A DNA stretch of 64,000 nt from assembly GCA_034336665.1 (NCBI GenBank), contig JAPFBE010000013.1, positions 14,921,056 to 14,985,055 on the forward strand, in the 5' to 3' direction. The translations under genes and the position numbers were made by a program. Under the pieces are notes generated by a model that was not told where the DNA came from, ran no database searches, and was given only the letters and a program-made list of their open reading frames with translations. Positions 10,859-22,556 of the stretch are shown here, piece after piece. Each line of letters opens with the position of its first letter. Within the stretch, counting starts at the first letter, position 1. The stretch comes from Luscinia megarhynchos. Its lineage: Eukaryota > Chordata > Aves > Passeriformes > Turdidae.

Positions 10859-12394
10859 TACAATGCTGTCGCTACCCATGGAGTTCCACTGGAATGCTCT
10901 CAGTTCTTGACACACTTTATGGAAGCTGCCAGCAAACTAGGTCAGGAAGGCAAACCCCACATGCACAGCCACCCCAGAGGAGCCCCAGTGTCCCACAGTC
11001 TGGCAATGCTGTGCCAACAGCCTGGCTGCAGAGGATGGGTCTGATGGGACCCTCTGGGAAGTATGGCACCTCCCTCCTCCGTGAGAAATCAGCCCAAACA
11101 TACAGCCCTGAAACCATGTGGGTCCCTGTTTCACTTTCCCATAAGTGGGAAGTGAAAGTGTCATGGGGAAGGGGTGACCCCTCCAGCTGTGGATGAGGTG
11201 TCCCCTTTTCCAGCCCTGATGCCCTCCTGCCTCCTCTTCGTGCTGAGTGGGCTGCAAGTCTATCCCATGCACAGGCCCTGTCCCCAACAGCAGGGTCACA
11301 CCCATACCAGGGCCATCCCCTGCATCCCCCTGGCCACCACAGCACTGCAGACAAGCCAAGCCAGGGGCTGCTGCAGCAGGGACAGAACTACAGGGACTGC
11401 CAATCACTTGCACTCACCCCCACTCTGCAAAAGCCTTTCTACACAGCCAGGCTCTCCCTCACCTGTAGATTTGGGGGGCACATCTGCAAAACTTCCCCAA
11501 GCATCAATCCCCCCACAGCTGTAGAGTCCTGCCACAGGAGCTGCATCACTCCCTGCCTCCCACGAGACACCCCCAAAATATCAAGGGCTCACCCTGCTCT
11601 GAGGCTAAGTTCTGACAGCAAACACATCCTCAATATTGCTCTAAATATCCCTATCCCTGATGTCCTGGCTGTGGCCCATAGTAACTCATCCCCAGTAGCT
11701 GCTGGAGCACCCCCAGAAAACCACCATCAGCTCTTGGGGGAGTTTTCCTTCCTACCTTTCTCCCAGCACCCCAGAACAGCCACCCACTCCCAGCACTCAG
11801 CACCATGCCTCCAAAAATTGGCTTTTGGGGCTGAACCCACAAATTAAAATTGCTGCCCCTACAGTGGTGCTAGACCTAGGACTCCCCCCTGCAGGTGCAG
11901 CCCCTGGGCACCCCAAGCACCAACTCAATGGCCCCAGAAGGTGTCCCATGGAACCAGCTTGCCATTACTGGAGGACAAAGCAACCACCATCCCAGTTCCA
12001 GCTGCACAGCAGTGGTAAAGCTCCAGCTCTCACCAGACAGACTGGGAAGCAGTGAGGAAGAGGAGGAGGAAAGCAAGGGAAGCCCACTACCAGCATCACC
12101 CAGCATCTGGGTGCTGTTGGTGGTGGTTGGTGTGGCACGGGCACTGCTGGCAGGTGCCCAGGCACAGCCGCAGCTGACGCTGTTTTTTGGCTGTGAATGG
12201 GGACATGCCAGATCCTCAGCAGAAAACAAATCTGCCAGCTGGGCCCTCAGGGTCCCCTTTTCCCAGCTTCACCCCCAGCATCAGCAGCACAACCACCCAG
12301 TATCCGCCAAAATGTCCCTCATTCCAAACAGGCAGCAGGACCCCTGCAGTGGTACAGGAATGAGGGCTATCAGCAATGCCAGGGCTCCCTGGAG

Positions 12395-12960
12395 ACTGGG
12401 ACTGAGCTGGGTCGTACTGGGGTTGAGCTGGGGTGGGCTTAGGGGAGCTGGGATACACTGGAAGTGAACTGGGAAGGCTAGGGTTAGACTGGGGTTAAGC
12501 TGAGATGTGCTGGGAAATGTTGGGGTGAATCGGAATATACTGGGGAGTACTGGGATGAACTGGGTTTGAGGTGGGATGTGCTGAGGTAAACTGAGATATA
12601 CAGAGGTTCAGTGGAGGTGTGCTGGGAATGAGTTGGGTCTGCGTGGGGGCAGCTGGGGAATAGCACGGCTCAGCTGGAGTGTACTGGGGTTCAGCTGGGA
12701 TTGCACTCGGGTGCGCTGGGGGTGAGCTGGAGTCTGCCGGGAGTGCCCTGGGGTCTGCTGGGGGGAGGCTGGAGCACACTGGAACTGACCCAGGGTTGAG
12801 CTGGGATGTACTGGCCCTGCTCTGGGGGGGTGCTCTGGGGCTGAACTGGAACATGCTGCGGGGGAGCGAAGGTGTGCTGAGAGCGAGCTGGGGCACACCG
12901 GAATTTGGCTGGGGAGTACTGGGGGTGAGCTGGGGTACACTGGGGTTAACCGGGGGCAAT
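12395..12960. repeat. Degenerate CTGGG-type minisatellite
   Basis: Over 560 bases the plus strand repeats 'ctggg' every 10-20 bases in forms such as 'actgggatgaactggg' and 'gagctggggt'. The minus strand therefore reads as a long proline/serine-rich open frame, which I do not regard as a gene. A similar block lies at 23560-23960. Confidence 0.8.
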
Positions 12961-13300
12961 CAGCGGGCAGGGGGGCACAGCGCTGTCGCGAGCTGAGCAG
13001 GGGAGCAATCCGTACTCCCCCCACCACCCCAGCAGCCCCCAGCACGCCCCCAGGGACCCACAGGAGCACGAGGAAAGAAAGACGGCCTCCCCCAGGAGAG
13101 AAAGCGCGGCTGAGGCGGAGCAGGGGCCCCCTCCCGCCGCCCACCGCAGCTGGGCTGCCCCCAAACCCCCTGGAGCACCCAGTACCTCAGTCTGGTGGCA
13201 GCGGCGGCTCCCGGAGGATGCCGGGGCGCCTCCCGGGGCGGGGGCACTCAGGGCCCCCCTTGCCAGGCCCAGGCTTGTTCCCGCACGGAGCTTTGGCTGC
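12960..13300 (-). promoter_or_regulatory. CpG-rich patch, candidate upstream first exon of ARAP1
   Basis: CpG-rich DNA ('ggtggcagcggcggctcccg', 'gccggggcgcctcccggggc'). On the minus strand GACTGAG|GTACTGGG is a moderate donor ending an exon at 13186. It would splice in the right direction towards the ARAP1 SAM exon. Position and strand fit a distal ARAP1 promoter, but this is inference. Confidence 0.3.
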
Positions 13301-15009
13301 CTCATGGAAACAGGATTCAAGGGGAAGGCTGCCAGGGCTTTCCCCAAAAAAATAATAAACGGGTTGCGTGTGGGGTTCTTGCCTCCTCACACAATTCCCA
13401 AGGTCTTGGTGGGGGGTAAGGAGGAGAGTGGGAGGGCTTGGGGACACAGAGGGGATGTGGGGTGCCCATGGCCAGCCCTCACGGCTGCCCAGCCTGGGAC
13501 AATGGTCCTTTCATCGCGGCGCTCAGGGACCGGGACACGCTGGCTGCTGCTCCGGGGGTGGGCAGGCCCCCCCGCTCGGCCCCTCGCCCACGCCAGGCCA
13601 GGGCAGGAGGGGCCACGGCTCAGCCCCACAGTCAGGGCACGGCGCTCGGTGGGGCTCAGCCAGGGGGACAGTGGGAAATGCCCCACAGAGCTCCTCCACT
13701 GCCTGCAGCCCCCCTACTCCGGGAATTCCCACTCCCCCAGTCTGTCACATCCCCCCGCTCCCCCATCCCACTCGTCAGAGCCATCTCATCTCCCCACGTT
13801 ATCCCATCCTGCTCCCCAAAACCATCACATGCCCCTGTTCTCCAATCCTGGACCCTCAGATCCATCCGGAGGGAACACCCTCCCAGAGCCTTTGGCAGAG
13901 GATAAGGGTGCCATGGCCTTACCCCAGTTTGGGGGGTGTCACACAACAAAGTGCTGCCTGAGACCCCAGGGAGTCAGTGGCAATGCCTGAGCCTCATCCC
14001 TGAAGGGCTGAAGCACCATTTCAGGATCATTTCAGGGATTACCCATGTCAGTCCCTGGGGATGTCCCCAGCATAGCCCTGAGATCACTGCCCCCCTCCAC
14101 ATATCCTACCTGAGCCCCAGCTCTTCTCAGAGCCCCTGGCACCAGACATGTGCCAGAGCATATTCCACTTCCCTCTGGAGCCATCTTCTCTCTTCGGTAC
14201 TGCACTTCTGGATTTCTGGCTGTACCTCCCAGAGCTGGCAAACCTAAACCCTCCCCACAAGGGGCTTTACCCCATCAGCTATGTTGTCCCCCTGGCTCCA
14301 GAGCTGCTGCAGTACCTCCTGTATCCAGTTCGGCTTCATTTTCAACCTGCCAGGGGGGACGGAGGCCAGGTTCCTTTTTAATTGGGTTCTATTTTTAATC
14401 TGGATCAGTGCAGGAGGGTGGGAGGGGTAAAGAGGGCGTGGTGGGTGGAAATTAACAGGAGAAATGGGAAGCAAGTCCCTAGTGCCCACCCCAGCCCCAC
14501 TCACCAAAACCCTGCTGGGGCCTGCTGAGATGTTGGGGTGCCAGAGCACTAGGAAGGCAGAAGTGGGGTGCACAAGCAGCTTTGCCCCAGGAGGATACAG
14601 GAGTCCCAGGGTTCCACAAAGGGCCCACAATCCCTGGGAGTGTGAGCTCTGTTCCCCAGGATTCTCCTCCTAGAGAAGCCAGGATGTATCTCCACAGAGT
14701 GCCCCCAAAGTTCAGCACCCCACTCTGCCAAAGGTGCTTTTGGGGGAAATGTTCTGGTGGTATTGGCTTGGCTGGGGCTGCGGGAAAACCAGCTGCAGGG
14801 GCATGTGGCTTCATCCCAGTGCAAATTCAGTTTAGGAGCTTCTCTGTCACCCTCTGGTGGCATCACCATCACCCAGAGCCCTCCTGGAGGTCCCCACAAC
14901 CCTACCATGAGCAGGGACCCCTGCCTCAGTACTCTATGGGGACAGGGATGGCTCCCAAAGGACCGAGGTGGGACAGAGGCTGAGTCCTTCCCATGACAGA
15001 TTTAATTAT

Positions 15010-15015
15010 TTTATT
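15010..15015 (-). promoter_or_regulatory. Candidate STARD10 polyadenylation signal (AATAAA)
   Basis: TTTATT on the plus strand reads AATAAA on the minus strand, about 1.1 kb after the STARD10 stop. I saw no other AATAAA between it and the stop codon. If used, the 3' UTR would contain the tandem repeat at 15200-15620. Confidence 0.45.
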
Positions 15016-15199
15016 CCTAAATAATCAGCTCCAGTACAAGGTACAAAATCTCCCATGTCCCTGTGCACCCCCAGAAAAGGAGAGGGCAAGAGCATGGCCA
15101 AAGACCAGCTCCCAAACCCCCAGTCAAGGCCTCAAATTCCAGTGGAGGAAGGGTCCAGGCACCCAGCTTGGAAAGGGTCCCCATCCTGGAAAGGCAGGG

Positions 15200-15620
15200 G
15201 AGGGGACAGGAGCCTTCAGAGATCCCCAGAACATCTGGAGGTGCCAGGAGCCCCCCCAAGTCCTCTCAACGTGCCTGAAGATGCTGGGAGCCCCCAGAGA
15301 CACTCAGCACACCTGAAGGTGCGAGCTTACCCCAAAGCCTCCCCCAAACAAACCTGAAGATGCTGAGAGCCTGTAAGATCCGCCCCAACATGAATGGAGA
15401 TCCCACAAGACCCCAAAACACCCACTGCAGCACATCTGGAGGTGCCATGAGCCCCTCAACTCCTCCCACACGCCTGAAGGTAAGACCCCAATATTCCCTC
15501 CAACATGCTGGAGGTGCAGGAGCCTAGATGCTTCCCCTCTACATGCTTGGGGATGCCAAAAAACCCCAAAGGCCCTCCTTCCCAGCATGCCAGGAGGTGC
15601 CAGGAGCCCCCCAAAACCCC
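15200..15620. repeat. Degenerate ~50-55-nt tandem repeat in the probable STARD10 3' UTR
   Basis: Blocks such as 'catctggaggtgccaggagc', 'gcctgaagatgctgggagcc', 'acctgaaggtgcgagc' and 'catgccaggaggtgccagga' recur seven to eight times, each followed by a run of C and 'caaa'. The copies are strongly diverged. Confidence 0.7.
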
Positions 15621-16124
15621 TCTGCACACCAGAGGTGCAGGCAGGTGCCCAAGCTCCCCCTGGGGCACTGCTGGGGGTGGGGATCCCATGGGATGAAGGC
15701 AGTTCTGTTGGACCAAAACAGAGATGGGAAGCAAGGATGGGAGGCAAAGGGGGAGTGCAGTGGAAGGGTCTCCAAGGGCTGAGGAGCAGGCACAAGGTCC
15801 CCCTTTTCCTCTGCCCCCTCAAAAGCTGAAGGGCACTTTGGGTTTGCCACAAATAGGGACAACACTGGTGTCCCACGAGGGCTAAGCGACCAGACAACCC
15901 CCAAGTTCCCATCCTGGGGGACCCACTGTGTCCCTGCTGTCCCCAGACAGGGGTACAACAATGGGGGGGTCCCCCTGAACCCAAAGTAGGGGTGCATGTG
16001 TACAGGTGTGTGAGATAGAGACACAAACCATGTTGGAAGTGGGGGGACAGGGAGAGGAGCCCCCAGAGGGGGTCATGTCAGGCTGTCCTAGCCAGGGGAA
16101 CAAGAAGAGGAGCTCCCAGGGGAA

Positions 16125-16352
16125 TCAGGTCAGGCTGTCCTCGTCGCTGCCCTCGCCACGGTCCTCCTTGCTCTCGGCCAGGGAGCTTTCATCGATGTTT
16201 TCCAGGGAATCCGCATGCTGGAGGGAGAGCTCGGACAGTGCCAGGGCTGGGAGTCGGCTCTGCTCCGGGAACAGCCAGGGCTTGAAGTGAGGGTCATGCT
16301 TCTGCTTCCACTCAGGGTACTTGAGGCATGCCTTGTACATCTTCTTCATCGC
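16125..16352 (-). CDS. STARD10: STARD10 coding exon 6 (last)
   Basis: Encodes the last 75 residues, from AMKKMYKACLKYPEWKQKH through LALSELSLQHADSLENIDES to the acidic tail ending DSLT and a TGA stop at 16125-16127. Confidence 0.95.
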   Translation of the reverse strand, partial: AMKKMYKACLKYPEWKQKHDPHFKPWLFPEQSRLPALALSELSLQHADSLENIDESSLAESKEDRGEGSDEDSLT

Positions 16353-19300
16353 CTGGCAGGAAACGTGAGATGGGTAAAGAGACCCCTTGCCCCCACACCA
16401 GACCCACCCCAGCGCCACAAACTCACCTTGGGGGCCAGGAACTGGGAGGATTTGTTCACCACCCACTTTGGTAAAGAACCTGGAGAGAAGGGAGGGGTGG
16501 CTGGGAGTGGGACCCCCAGCATCCCCCAGGTGCCTGAAAACCAGGACCCCCACACATGGGACCCCCGCGGCACTCTCAATGGGGTCATGTGGCTGGAGAG
16601 AGGGAACAGGGTTCAATCCATACTGCTCTCTACTCTTGCAGAGGTCAAAACCAGTGATTTCAGCATTTTGGGTCCCTCTTCAACCCCCAAAAATGAAAGC
16701 TTTCAAGAGACCAGGCCCAAGATGTTTCCTCCTGGCATTGCTCCATGCTCCGGGTCTGGCTCTGGCTGCATCCCAAGCCCACCTCCAGCATATCCACAGG
16801 TCCTCCTGAACCCACCCTTAGTCCCCCTGAGCTCTATCTGAGACTTCTTGAAGCCCTGCTGATCCTGCCCTGAAATCACAGAGCCTCAGTTGAATCCCCA
16901 CAGAGCAGACCCCAGCCCAACCTGAACTCCCACTAAGTCCAAGTGAATTCCCATTCAGCCCTTCCCCCAACCACCCCGAGTCCCCACTGAGCCCAAAGAC
17001 CCCATTAAGCCCCAACAGAGGCCACCCTGAATTCCCAATGAGCCTACACTGAGAACCCATGAGACCCTCACTAAGCCCCCCTGCATTCCCCCAAGACCTC
17101 ACTGGGCCCCCTCTCATGCACACACTGACATGAGGGAAGGAATTGAGGGTGCTGAGCCCCAAGGCAGAGAGCTGGGAGTCCCTCTCTTACCTTTGGGGTC
17201 CACCTGTGCCAGGTAGGTGATGGTGCAGCTCTTGGCACCTGTCCCCTCGATCAGGTAGCCTGTCTGGATGGAGACTGCCCGCACCATGTCCTTGCGGGGG
17301 GGGTACTTCTGTGGTGGGGAACAAGGAGGGAACACGAGTCAGTGGCAGGGCAAGTGGAGCACAGCAGGCCCCAGCCACAAGCAGGGCTGTCTCGACTCCC
17401 TCAACTCTCCAACCTATCCCCCCAAGCTCTGAGTGAGCCCCAGCCCAGCACCACAGGACCCCTGGTGCCCCCACTGAACTCACAGGATGCTTGACAGAGT
17501 AGTTCATGATGATGTAGTCAGAGCCCATGGGCAGCCAGGAGCGGAGTGTGACCACATCCCGGTTCTTCAGGGGCTTGGGACACCTCCCTAGGGACAGCAC
17601 CGGGTGGGATGTTCAGAGTGAGACACCCACCTTCAAGTATGGGGTCCCGTCCTGCCCTCCATATCCCCCCAGTATCCAGGCTCCTCCCTCCAATGCCAGA
17701 CACCATGGACCCCCTGGATCCCAAACCCGGGGTGGAGTGGTAGCAGCCCTGGGGTTCAGCCCTCCCCCAGGACCACCCAGTTCCCCAGGCCCCTCCTCAC
17801 AGGCGTAGTAGCCCACATCGGAGTTGGCCGTCAGCCTCCCGATGTCGAAGGTCTCGATGACGTTGGTGTCCCACTTCTTGCGGTACTCGATGTCATGGAG
17901 CACGTCGTACAGCGTCTCTGCCGGCACGTCCCTGCACTCCATCCTGCACTGCAAGGCAGGGGCCGTCAGAGACCTCCTGGGGCCCCCAGGGTGGCAGAGT
18001 GGCCATGGGGACCCCTGGGCTGCAGATGGGGACCCCCAACAGCATGGCAGTGGGGACCTGGTGGTGGGAGGATGGCCATTGGGACCCCCAGGTGGGAAGG
18101 TGGCTGGAGGGAACTCATAAGAGGACAGCAGTGGGGAGGACCCTCAGGCAGGATGGAGGCAGTAGGGACCCCAAAGTGTGAGAGTAGCAGTGGGGGCCCC
18201 TGGGTGAGAGGGCGGCCATGGGGACCCCAAGTGGGAAGGCAGCTGTGAGAAGCCCCAGCAAGCAGTGGGGGAGGTGTCTCCTTGCAGGCTTTTTTTAAAA
18301 AATCAATGTAACCTCCTCCAAGAAGACCTGGATCCCAACCAGCAGCTCAGTTTGCCATCCAGAGCCACCCCGCAGCACAGGCATGCAGGGTCTTAAGGCA
18401 GTGTGGAGCTGAGGCCTGGGTACTAGGGGACCCTGTTTCCCACCTGCCCCCTTGTCACTATGGATGTGCTCCCCCCAAAGTGGCATCCCTGCATAGGGGA
18501 CCCATATGTGGGGCTGTGCACAGTGCCTTGGGGCAACATGGATCACACAGAAGGGGTTGGGGGGTGCAGAGTGGGGAGCTGCTCTGTAGCCACGGCAGCC
18601 AGATCAAGGGAAGGCAAGGAGACAAGGAGAACAGAGAAGGTGAGGGTGGCTGCTCCTGTAGCAGGGATGCCACATCTGCTGAGATCAAGGGTGCTGGGGG
18701 CAAGAGTGGGGCAGGGAGAGCAGCCAGTGGCCTGTCCCTGGGAATGCCACCGGCTCCTGTTTGTCCCCAGGGATGGCACCAGCTCCTCCTGCCCCCCAGA
18801 CCCTGTGGTTCAGGATTTAGGGGTGGCCCTGTCACCCCAGCACACAGTACTAGAGATGCCCCAGCCCTGGGAAGGGGCACAGAAGCACCCAGCAATGGGG
18901 CACAGCCTCACATGGCCCCTTGGTGGGACACAGCCATGGAGTCTGTTCCCCCACAGCACCCGTCCTCAATCCTAGCCTCACCCCACAGAGCCCAGCCTCA
19001 ACCCCATAAATCCATCTCTTCCCCACAGAGTCTGCCTCCAACCCCACAGTGCTTATCCTCAATCTCAGAGACCCATCCCTGCTCCACAGAGCTCACCTCT
19101 AGCTCCTCCATTCACCCAAAAACTTGTCTGGGAACACCCACCCCTGCAGGGCAGTTTTGGGGAGAGCCTGCCTGGATGACTTGCTTTAAGAACCCCTGCT
19201 CCCACCTGCACCATGCTCAGGTGGATTATTCCCAGAGCAGAGAGGCTGGTCAAGCCAGTAGTGCAGGAGCTGCCCTGCAGGTGACTCACAGCCCGGGGGG

Positions 19301-21966
19301 GTGCTAGGGGGGTCGCAGCAGGAGAGGAGATGGTGCCACCTGGGAAGCGTCCGGAAACGCACGCCCCAACCCTGAGTCAATATTGACTAATGGGGTGAGA
19401 AGGAGGAGGAAGAGGAGGTGGAGAAGGAAGAGATGAAGTCCCCAGGGCTGGGGTAAAGCTGTGCCCAAGGGAACACAGAATGGGCAGCAGACTGTGGGGC
19501 AGGAGCAGATCCAAAGGGGAGATCCATCACCGCTGCCTGGCTGCAGCCACCAATGGGGTCCCCAAGCTCATCCTCACTGGCAGCTTCATCAACACCCCAG
19601 ATCCTTTGGCTGCATCCTACAGGATGGCCATCCTTTGGGAACAGCCCATTTAGAGGGGAAACCATCGTCCCTGGGAGATCTCAGATGCCCAGGCACCAAT
19701 TCATCACCCCACTGGGTAGGATGGGGTGTCCTGGCTGGGTTCCCCCAAGCTGTAGCCAGTCCCAAGGCCACCAAATGTCCCACCAGAGAAACCAGCCATG
19801 GCACCAACTTGTTCCCAGACTCCAGAAAACAGGTTAGACGGGAGCTGCATCCCTAATGGAGGGGGGTGGGGAGGAGGGGGTGGCAGCCTCAGAGCAGGGC
19901 GAGACCTTCAGGTTCCACTTAATTAGGCAAGGAATCCAGGAGGAATCCAGGATGAACTGAGGGGGAAAACAGCTCCTGGGAAGCTGCAGAGAATCCCCGG
20001 CACCCACGCAGAGACCCTCAGTGTGAGGGGCAAAGCCCTGGGCTGCACCTTGCTGTGCCACGACAGCAATGCCACATGAAGTCCATCCCTTCAAAATCCA
20101 GCAGGAGCCTCTCATCCTGGGTGGGATGGTGGGCCTGGGTGCTGCTGGGGGCCCTGGGAGGGGACAAGGACTGTTAGCTCACAGGGTCTCCAATACCCAG
20201 TGGCACACACGTGGAATCAACACATTAACAACCAGCAGAACCTTTGCAAGCAGGATTTGTCCAGGAGAGTGTGGAAAGGGGCAGGCCCTGGCTCAGGGAC
20301 CCCCGCAGGCCAAAGACAGTTCCAGGAGCCGTGTCGGGAGCAGCTGTGCCAGGACATCCTGGAGTGGGCTGGGTCCCTGCAACGCCAACGTGGCACGCTG
20401 GGATTGTGGGACAGGCAGGGGACGCACCCAAGCGCCACCTCAACTGGGGGATGTTTTGGTATGCAACCCCCAAGAGCAAGCAGCAGGACGGGGGAACACA
20501 AGGAGCTTAAGGGAGGCGTGGGGGGGAGTCAGGATGCACTGTCCCACAGAGCCATGTCCATGCCATCATGCCTGGATGCCACAGTGATGGATGTTCCACA
20601 TCCCACCCACCACAGGCAGGCTGCAAGTGGCACCAGTGACTCTCTACACCCCAGAGACCACCATGCCCCCTCCCAGGGTTCACTGCTGCCACCAGAGCAC
20701 AACGGGGACCTACTCCTGGGTCACGGCAGCCCAAACTCCGCCAACACGCTACGGTGGAAGCGACCCAGTGATTCCACGGCAGGAGCTGGGCACAGCCAGT
20801 GCCAGTGCCCGTGCCCCAGGGACAGGTTTCCCCAGCAGCGCCGGTGTCAGCTGCTGCAGAGCAGTGCGTGAAGGCCGCGTCGTCACTGCTGCCACCGTCA
20901 CCAGCACTGCCACCACCCGGGCTCCACACCACAGCAAGGGCAATGACACCCGCTACGCCAGGACAGCTTAATGAAGGTGCCACCAGGGACAGGAACACGG
21001 GCCAGAAACTCCAGTGTAACCTCATCTGGACACTGCTCCTGTCTCAAGTTGTCCCTTGGAACCCCAGCGTCCCTGCTTTGCCAGAGGGAAGAGCCAGGAT
21101 GAGCGTGCACCTGCCTGTGCCAGCACACTGGCACCAAGAGGGAAGGGACCCACGGGGAAATGCAGTGGGGACATAGGGAGCTCTGGGCAAGGGGGACAAC
21201 CCCAGTGACAGCAGGCTCCAAGGAGTCCCCCAGCCCAGCAAGCATGGGAAGTGCATTCCCAAGGGGTGAAGTGGGGAGAAGCAGCACCCAGGATCCATGG
21301 CAAACATCCTGTTTGTCCCTGGCTGAGTCCCCAGTATCCCCCTGCACAGTTCTCAGGGGTGCCTACTTGTCCCTGGCTCACCCCTGGAGTTGTGTTTATC
21401 CTGGGATCCCCATTCCCCCAGAGACTGCTCATTTGTCCTGGTGTGCCAGTTAACCCCACCTGTCCTGGGGGCTCTGCTGGCCACAGGGGGCCAGCTCGGC
21501 CAAGTCCCCACTTGCCCCAAGGTGCTGCAACACCCGAAGGACCCCACTACTCCCTAGGATTCCCGCTCACCCCTGGGTGCTAGTTCAACCCACTGTGGGG
21601 TCCCCGCTCCTTCTCCCCAAGCCAAGGTGCAGCATCGCCCCAGGGTCCCTCCTGCCTCCAGGTTCCCCGCTGGGTGCCCCAATCCCGGGGGGATGCCGGG
21701 GCGGTCTCGCCGTGCACGGGGGTGCCCAGGGTGGGTGGGGATGTCCCCCCGAGCACCAGCGTGTGCCGGGCGGGAGGTCTCACCTTGATCTTGTGGAGGG
21801 CGCGCTCGGGCTCCAGCAGCTGCACCCAGACCCCCACCCCGCCCTTGCTGTAGGTGAGATTCCAGCCGCGCTCCGACTCGCACTCCGCCCGGAACGCCCC
21901 GAAGTCCCGGTCGTCGGGGATCTGCACGCTGTCGCGACCCGACATGCCGCCGTCGTGACCCGACAT
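16125..21966 (-). CDS. STARD10: STARD10, complete (six coding exons), phospholipid-transfer START protein
   Basis: STARD10 (PCTP-like) is a cytosolic START-domain protein that binds and transfers phosphatidylcholine and phosphatidylethanolamine between membranes. In mammals it matters in liver bile lipid and in pancreatic beta cells. Exons (minus strand): 21966-21784, 17948-17801, 17587-17484, 17308-17191, 16479-16427, 16352-16125. All junctions are GT-AG and all phases join, giving 277 residues against 291 in human. The START domain fills about residues 20-230, with family landmarks such as GWNLTYS, LYDVLHDIEYRKKWD, VIETFDI, LKNRDVVTLRSW, YIIMNYSVKHP and SIQTGYLIEGTG. The C-terminal tail GEGSDEDSLT keeps the acidic Ser (S271) that corresponds to the CK2-phosphorylated Ser284 of the human protein. 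The N terminus is shorter than the human one. A second in-frame ATG at 21945 would remove seven residues. Confidence 0.96.
16427..16479 (-). CDS. STARD10: STARD10 coding exon 5
   Basis: A 53-nt exon encoding (G)SLPKWVVNKSSQFLAPK, between acceptor 'tctccag' and donor AAG|GTGAGT. Matches the human exon almost residue for residue. Confidence 0.95.
16480..17190 (-). other. STARD10: STARD10 intron 4
   Basis: A 711-nt intron. Roughly 16870-17110 is a degenerate repeat of 'ccccactgagcccaaaga'-like units. Nothing else is recognisable. Confidence 0.8.
17191..17308 (-). CDS. STARD10: STARD10 coding exon 4
   Basis: Encodes KYPPRKDMVRAVSIQTGYLI to AQVDPK and the first base of a Gly codon. The donor is AAAG|GTAAGA, phase 1. 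Confidence 0.95.
17484..17587 (-). CDS. STARD10: STARD10 coding exon 3
   Basis: Completes the split Trp codon and encodes RCPKPLKNRDVVTLRSW to NYSVKHP. The donor is CCT|GTGAGT, phase 0. An open frame continuing past 17484 is intron read-through. Confidence 0.95.
17801..17948 (-). CDS. STARD10: STARD10 coding exon 2
   Basis: Begins CRMECRDVPAETLYD after the acceptor 'ccttgcag' and ends in the middle of the Trp codon of GYYAWRCPK, with donor CCT|GTGAGG. Nearly identical to human over the whole exon. Confidence 0.95.
17949..21783 (-). other. STARD10: STARD10 intron 1
   Basis: A 3.8-kb intron without recognisable coding sequence or CR1. A G-rich degenerate tandem repeat lies at 17985-18250. Weak, strongly diverged short repeats occur near 18930-19110 and 21330-21560. 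First introns often carry enhancers, but I see no motif cluster I could defend. Confidence 0.8.
17985..18250. repeat. Degenerate G-rich tandem repeat in STARD10 intron 1
   Basis: Units such as 'gtggccatggggacccctgg', 'ggccattgggacccccaggt' and 'gcggccatggggaccccaag' recur about six times at intervals of about 40 bases. Confidence 0.6.
21784..21966 (-). CDS. STARD10: STARD10 coding exon 1
   Basis: Encodes residues 1-61, starting MSGHDGGMSGRDSVQIPDD and ending at the HKIK motif. The donor is AAG|GTGAGA, phase 0. The first ATG (21964-21966) sits in 'ggggccATGtcg'. Alignment with human begins at about RDSVQIPDD, so the first dozen residues are lineage-specific. Confidence 0.93.
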
Positions 21967-22290
21967 GGCCCCGGAACGCCTCCCGCCCCGCCGGTGCCGG
22001 TGCCGGTGCCGCGGGAGGCGCCAGCCCCTACGGCGGCATTGCGGGGCGCGGGGCGCGATGGGACCGGCAGGGGCGGGCCGGGGGCGGGCCCGGGGCGGGG
22101 GAGCCGGGGGGCGGGACCGGGGGAGACCGGGGGGAAAGCTGGGGGGGACCGGGAGCACCGGCAGCACCGGCACCCGCACCCATAACGGGGAGGAGCTGGG
22201 GGGGAAAACGGGAACGTCGAAGCTGAAACCGGGAGGAGCAGGCGGGAACCGGGAACGCTGGGGGAGCAGCCCGGGTTGGCGGTGTAACCG
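21880..22290 (-). promoter_or_regulatory. STARD10: STARD10 CpG-island promoter
   Basis: CpG-dense, GC-rich DNA covers the STARD10 start codon and about 300 bases upstream, with several GC boxes (ggggcggg at about 22080-22110). On the plus strand 22080-22155 has more than four close G-runs and could form G-quadruplexes on the template strand of STARD10. The transcription start cannot be fixed from sequence alone. Confidence 0.7.
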
Positions 22291-22339
22291 GGAGCAGCTG
22301 TAGGATACACATGCGGAGTTGTGGGACTGGCAGGGACAT

Positions 22340-22556
22340 TTGCACTGCGCGCCAGGGAAGGTTTATTGGGAAAATTTCTTGCCTGAAATGGTTATCCAAC
22401 CCTGGAGAGTAGTCCTCACCTCTGGAGGGCTTTAAAAAACCATGTAGATGTGGCATGTGAGGACATGGGTTAGCAGTGGCCTTGGCAGTACTGGGGAGTG
22501 GTTGGACTCAATGGTTTCAGCAGGCTTTTCCAACCCAAATTATTCCATTATTCCAG
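22340..22556 (+). mobile_element. CR1 LINE 3' fragment
   Basis: Runs from 'cagggaaggtttattgggaa' through 'ttggactcaatggtttcagc' to the tail 'caacccaaattattccatta'. One of only two CR1 pieces left of the CLPB promoter. Confidence 0.85.

Larger units (their letters stand above)
6216..14999. other. ARAP1-STARD10 interval, no protein-coding exon recognised
   Basis: About 8.8 kb of GC-rich DNA without any convincing coding exon and without a recognisable CR1. It probably contains the upstream untranslated exon(s) and promoter of ARAP1, because the SAM exon appears to be preceded by a splice acceptor. Open frames here have no recognisable domains. Described separately: CpG-rich patches at 9230-9560 and 12960-13300, and tandem repeats at 10747-10858 and 12395-12960. 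Confidence 0.6.

Noticed and set aside
12495..13144. Proline/serine-rich minus-strand frames
   Set aside because: Produced by translating the CTGGG minisatellite; repeated PxxPxTP residues mirror the DNA unit.
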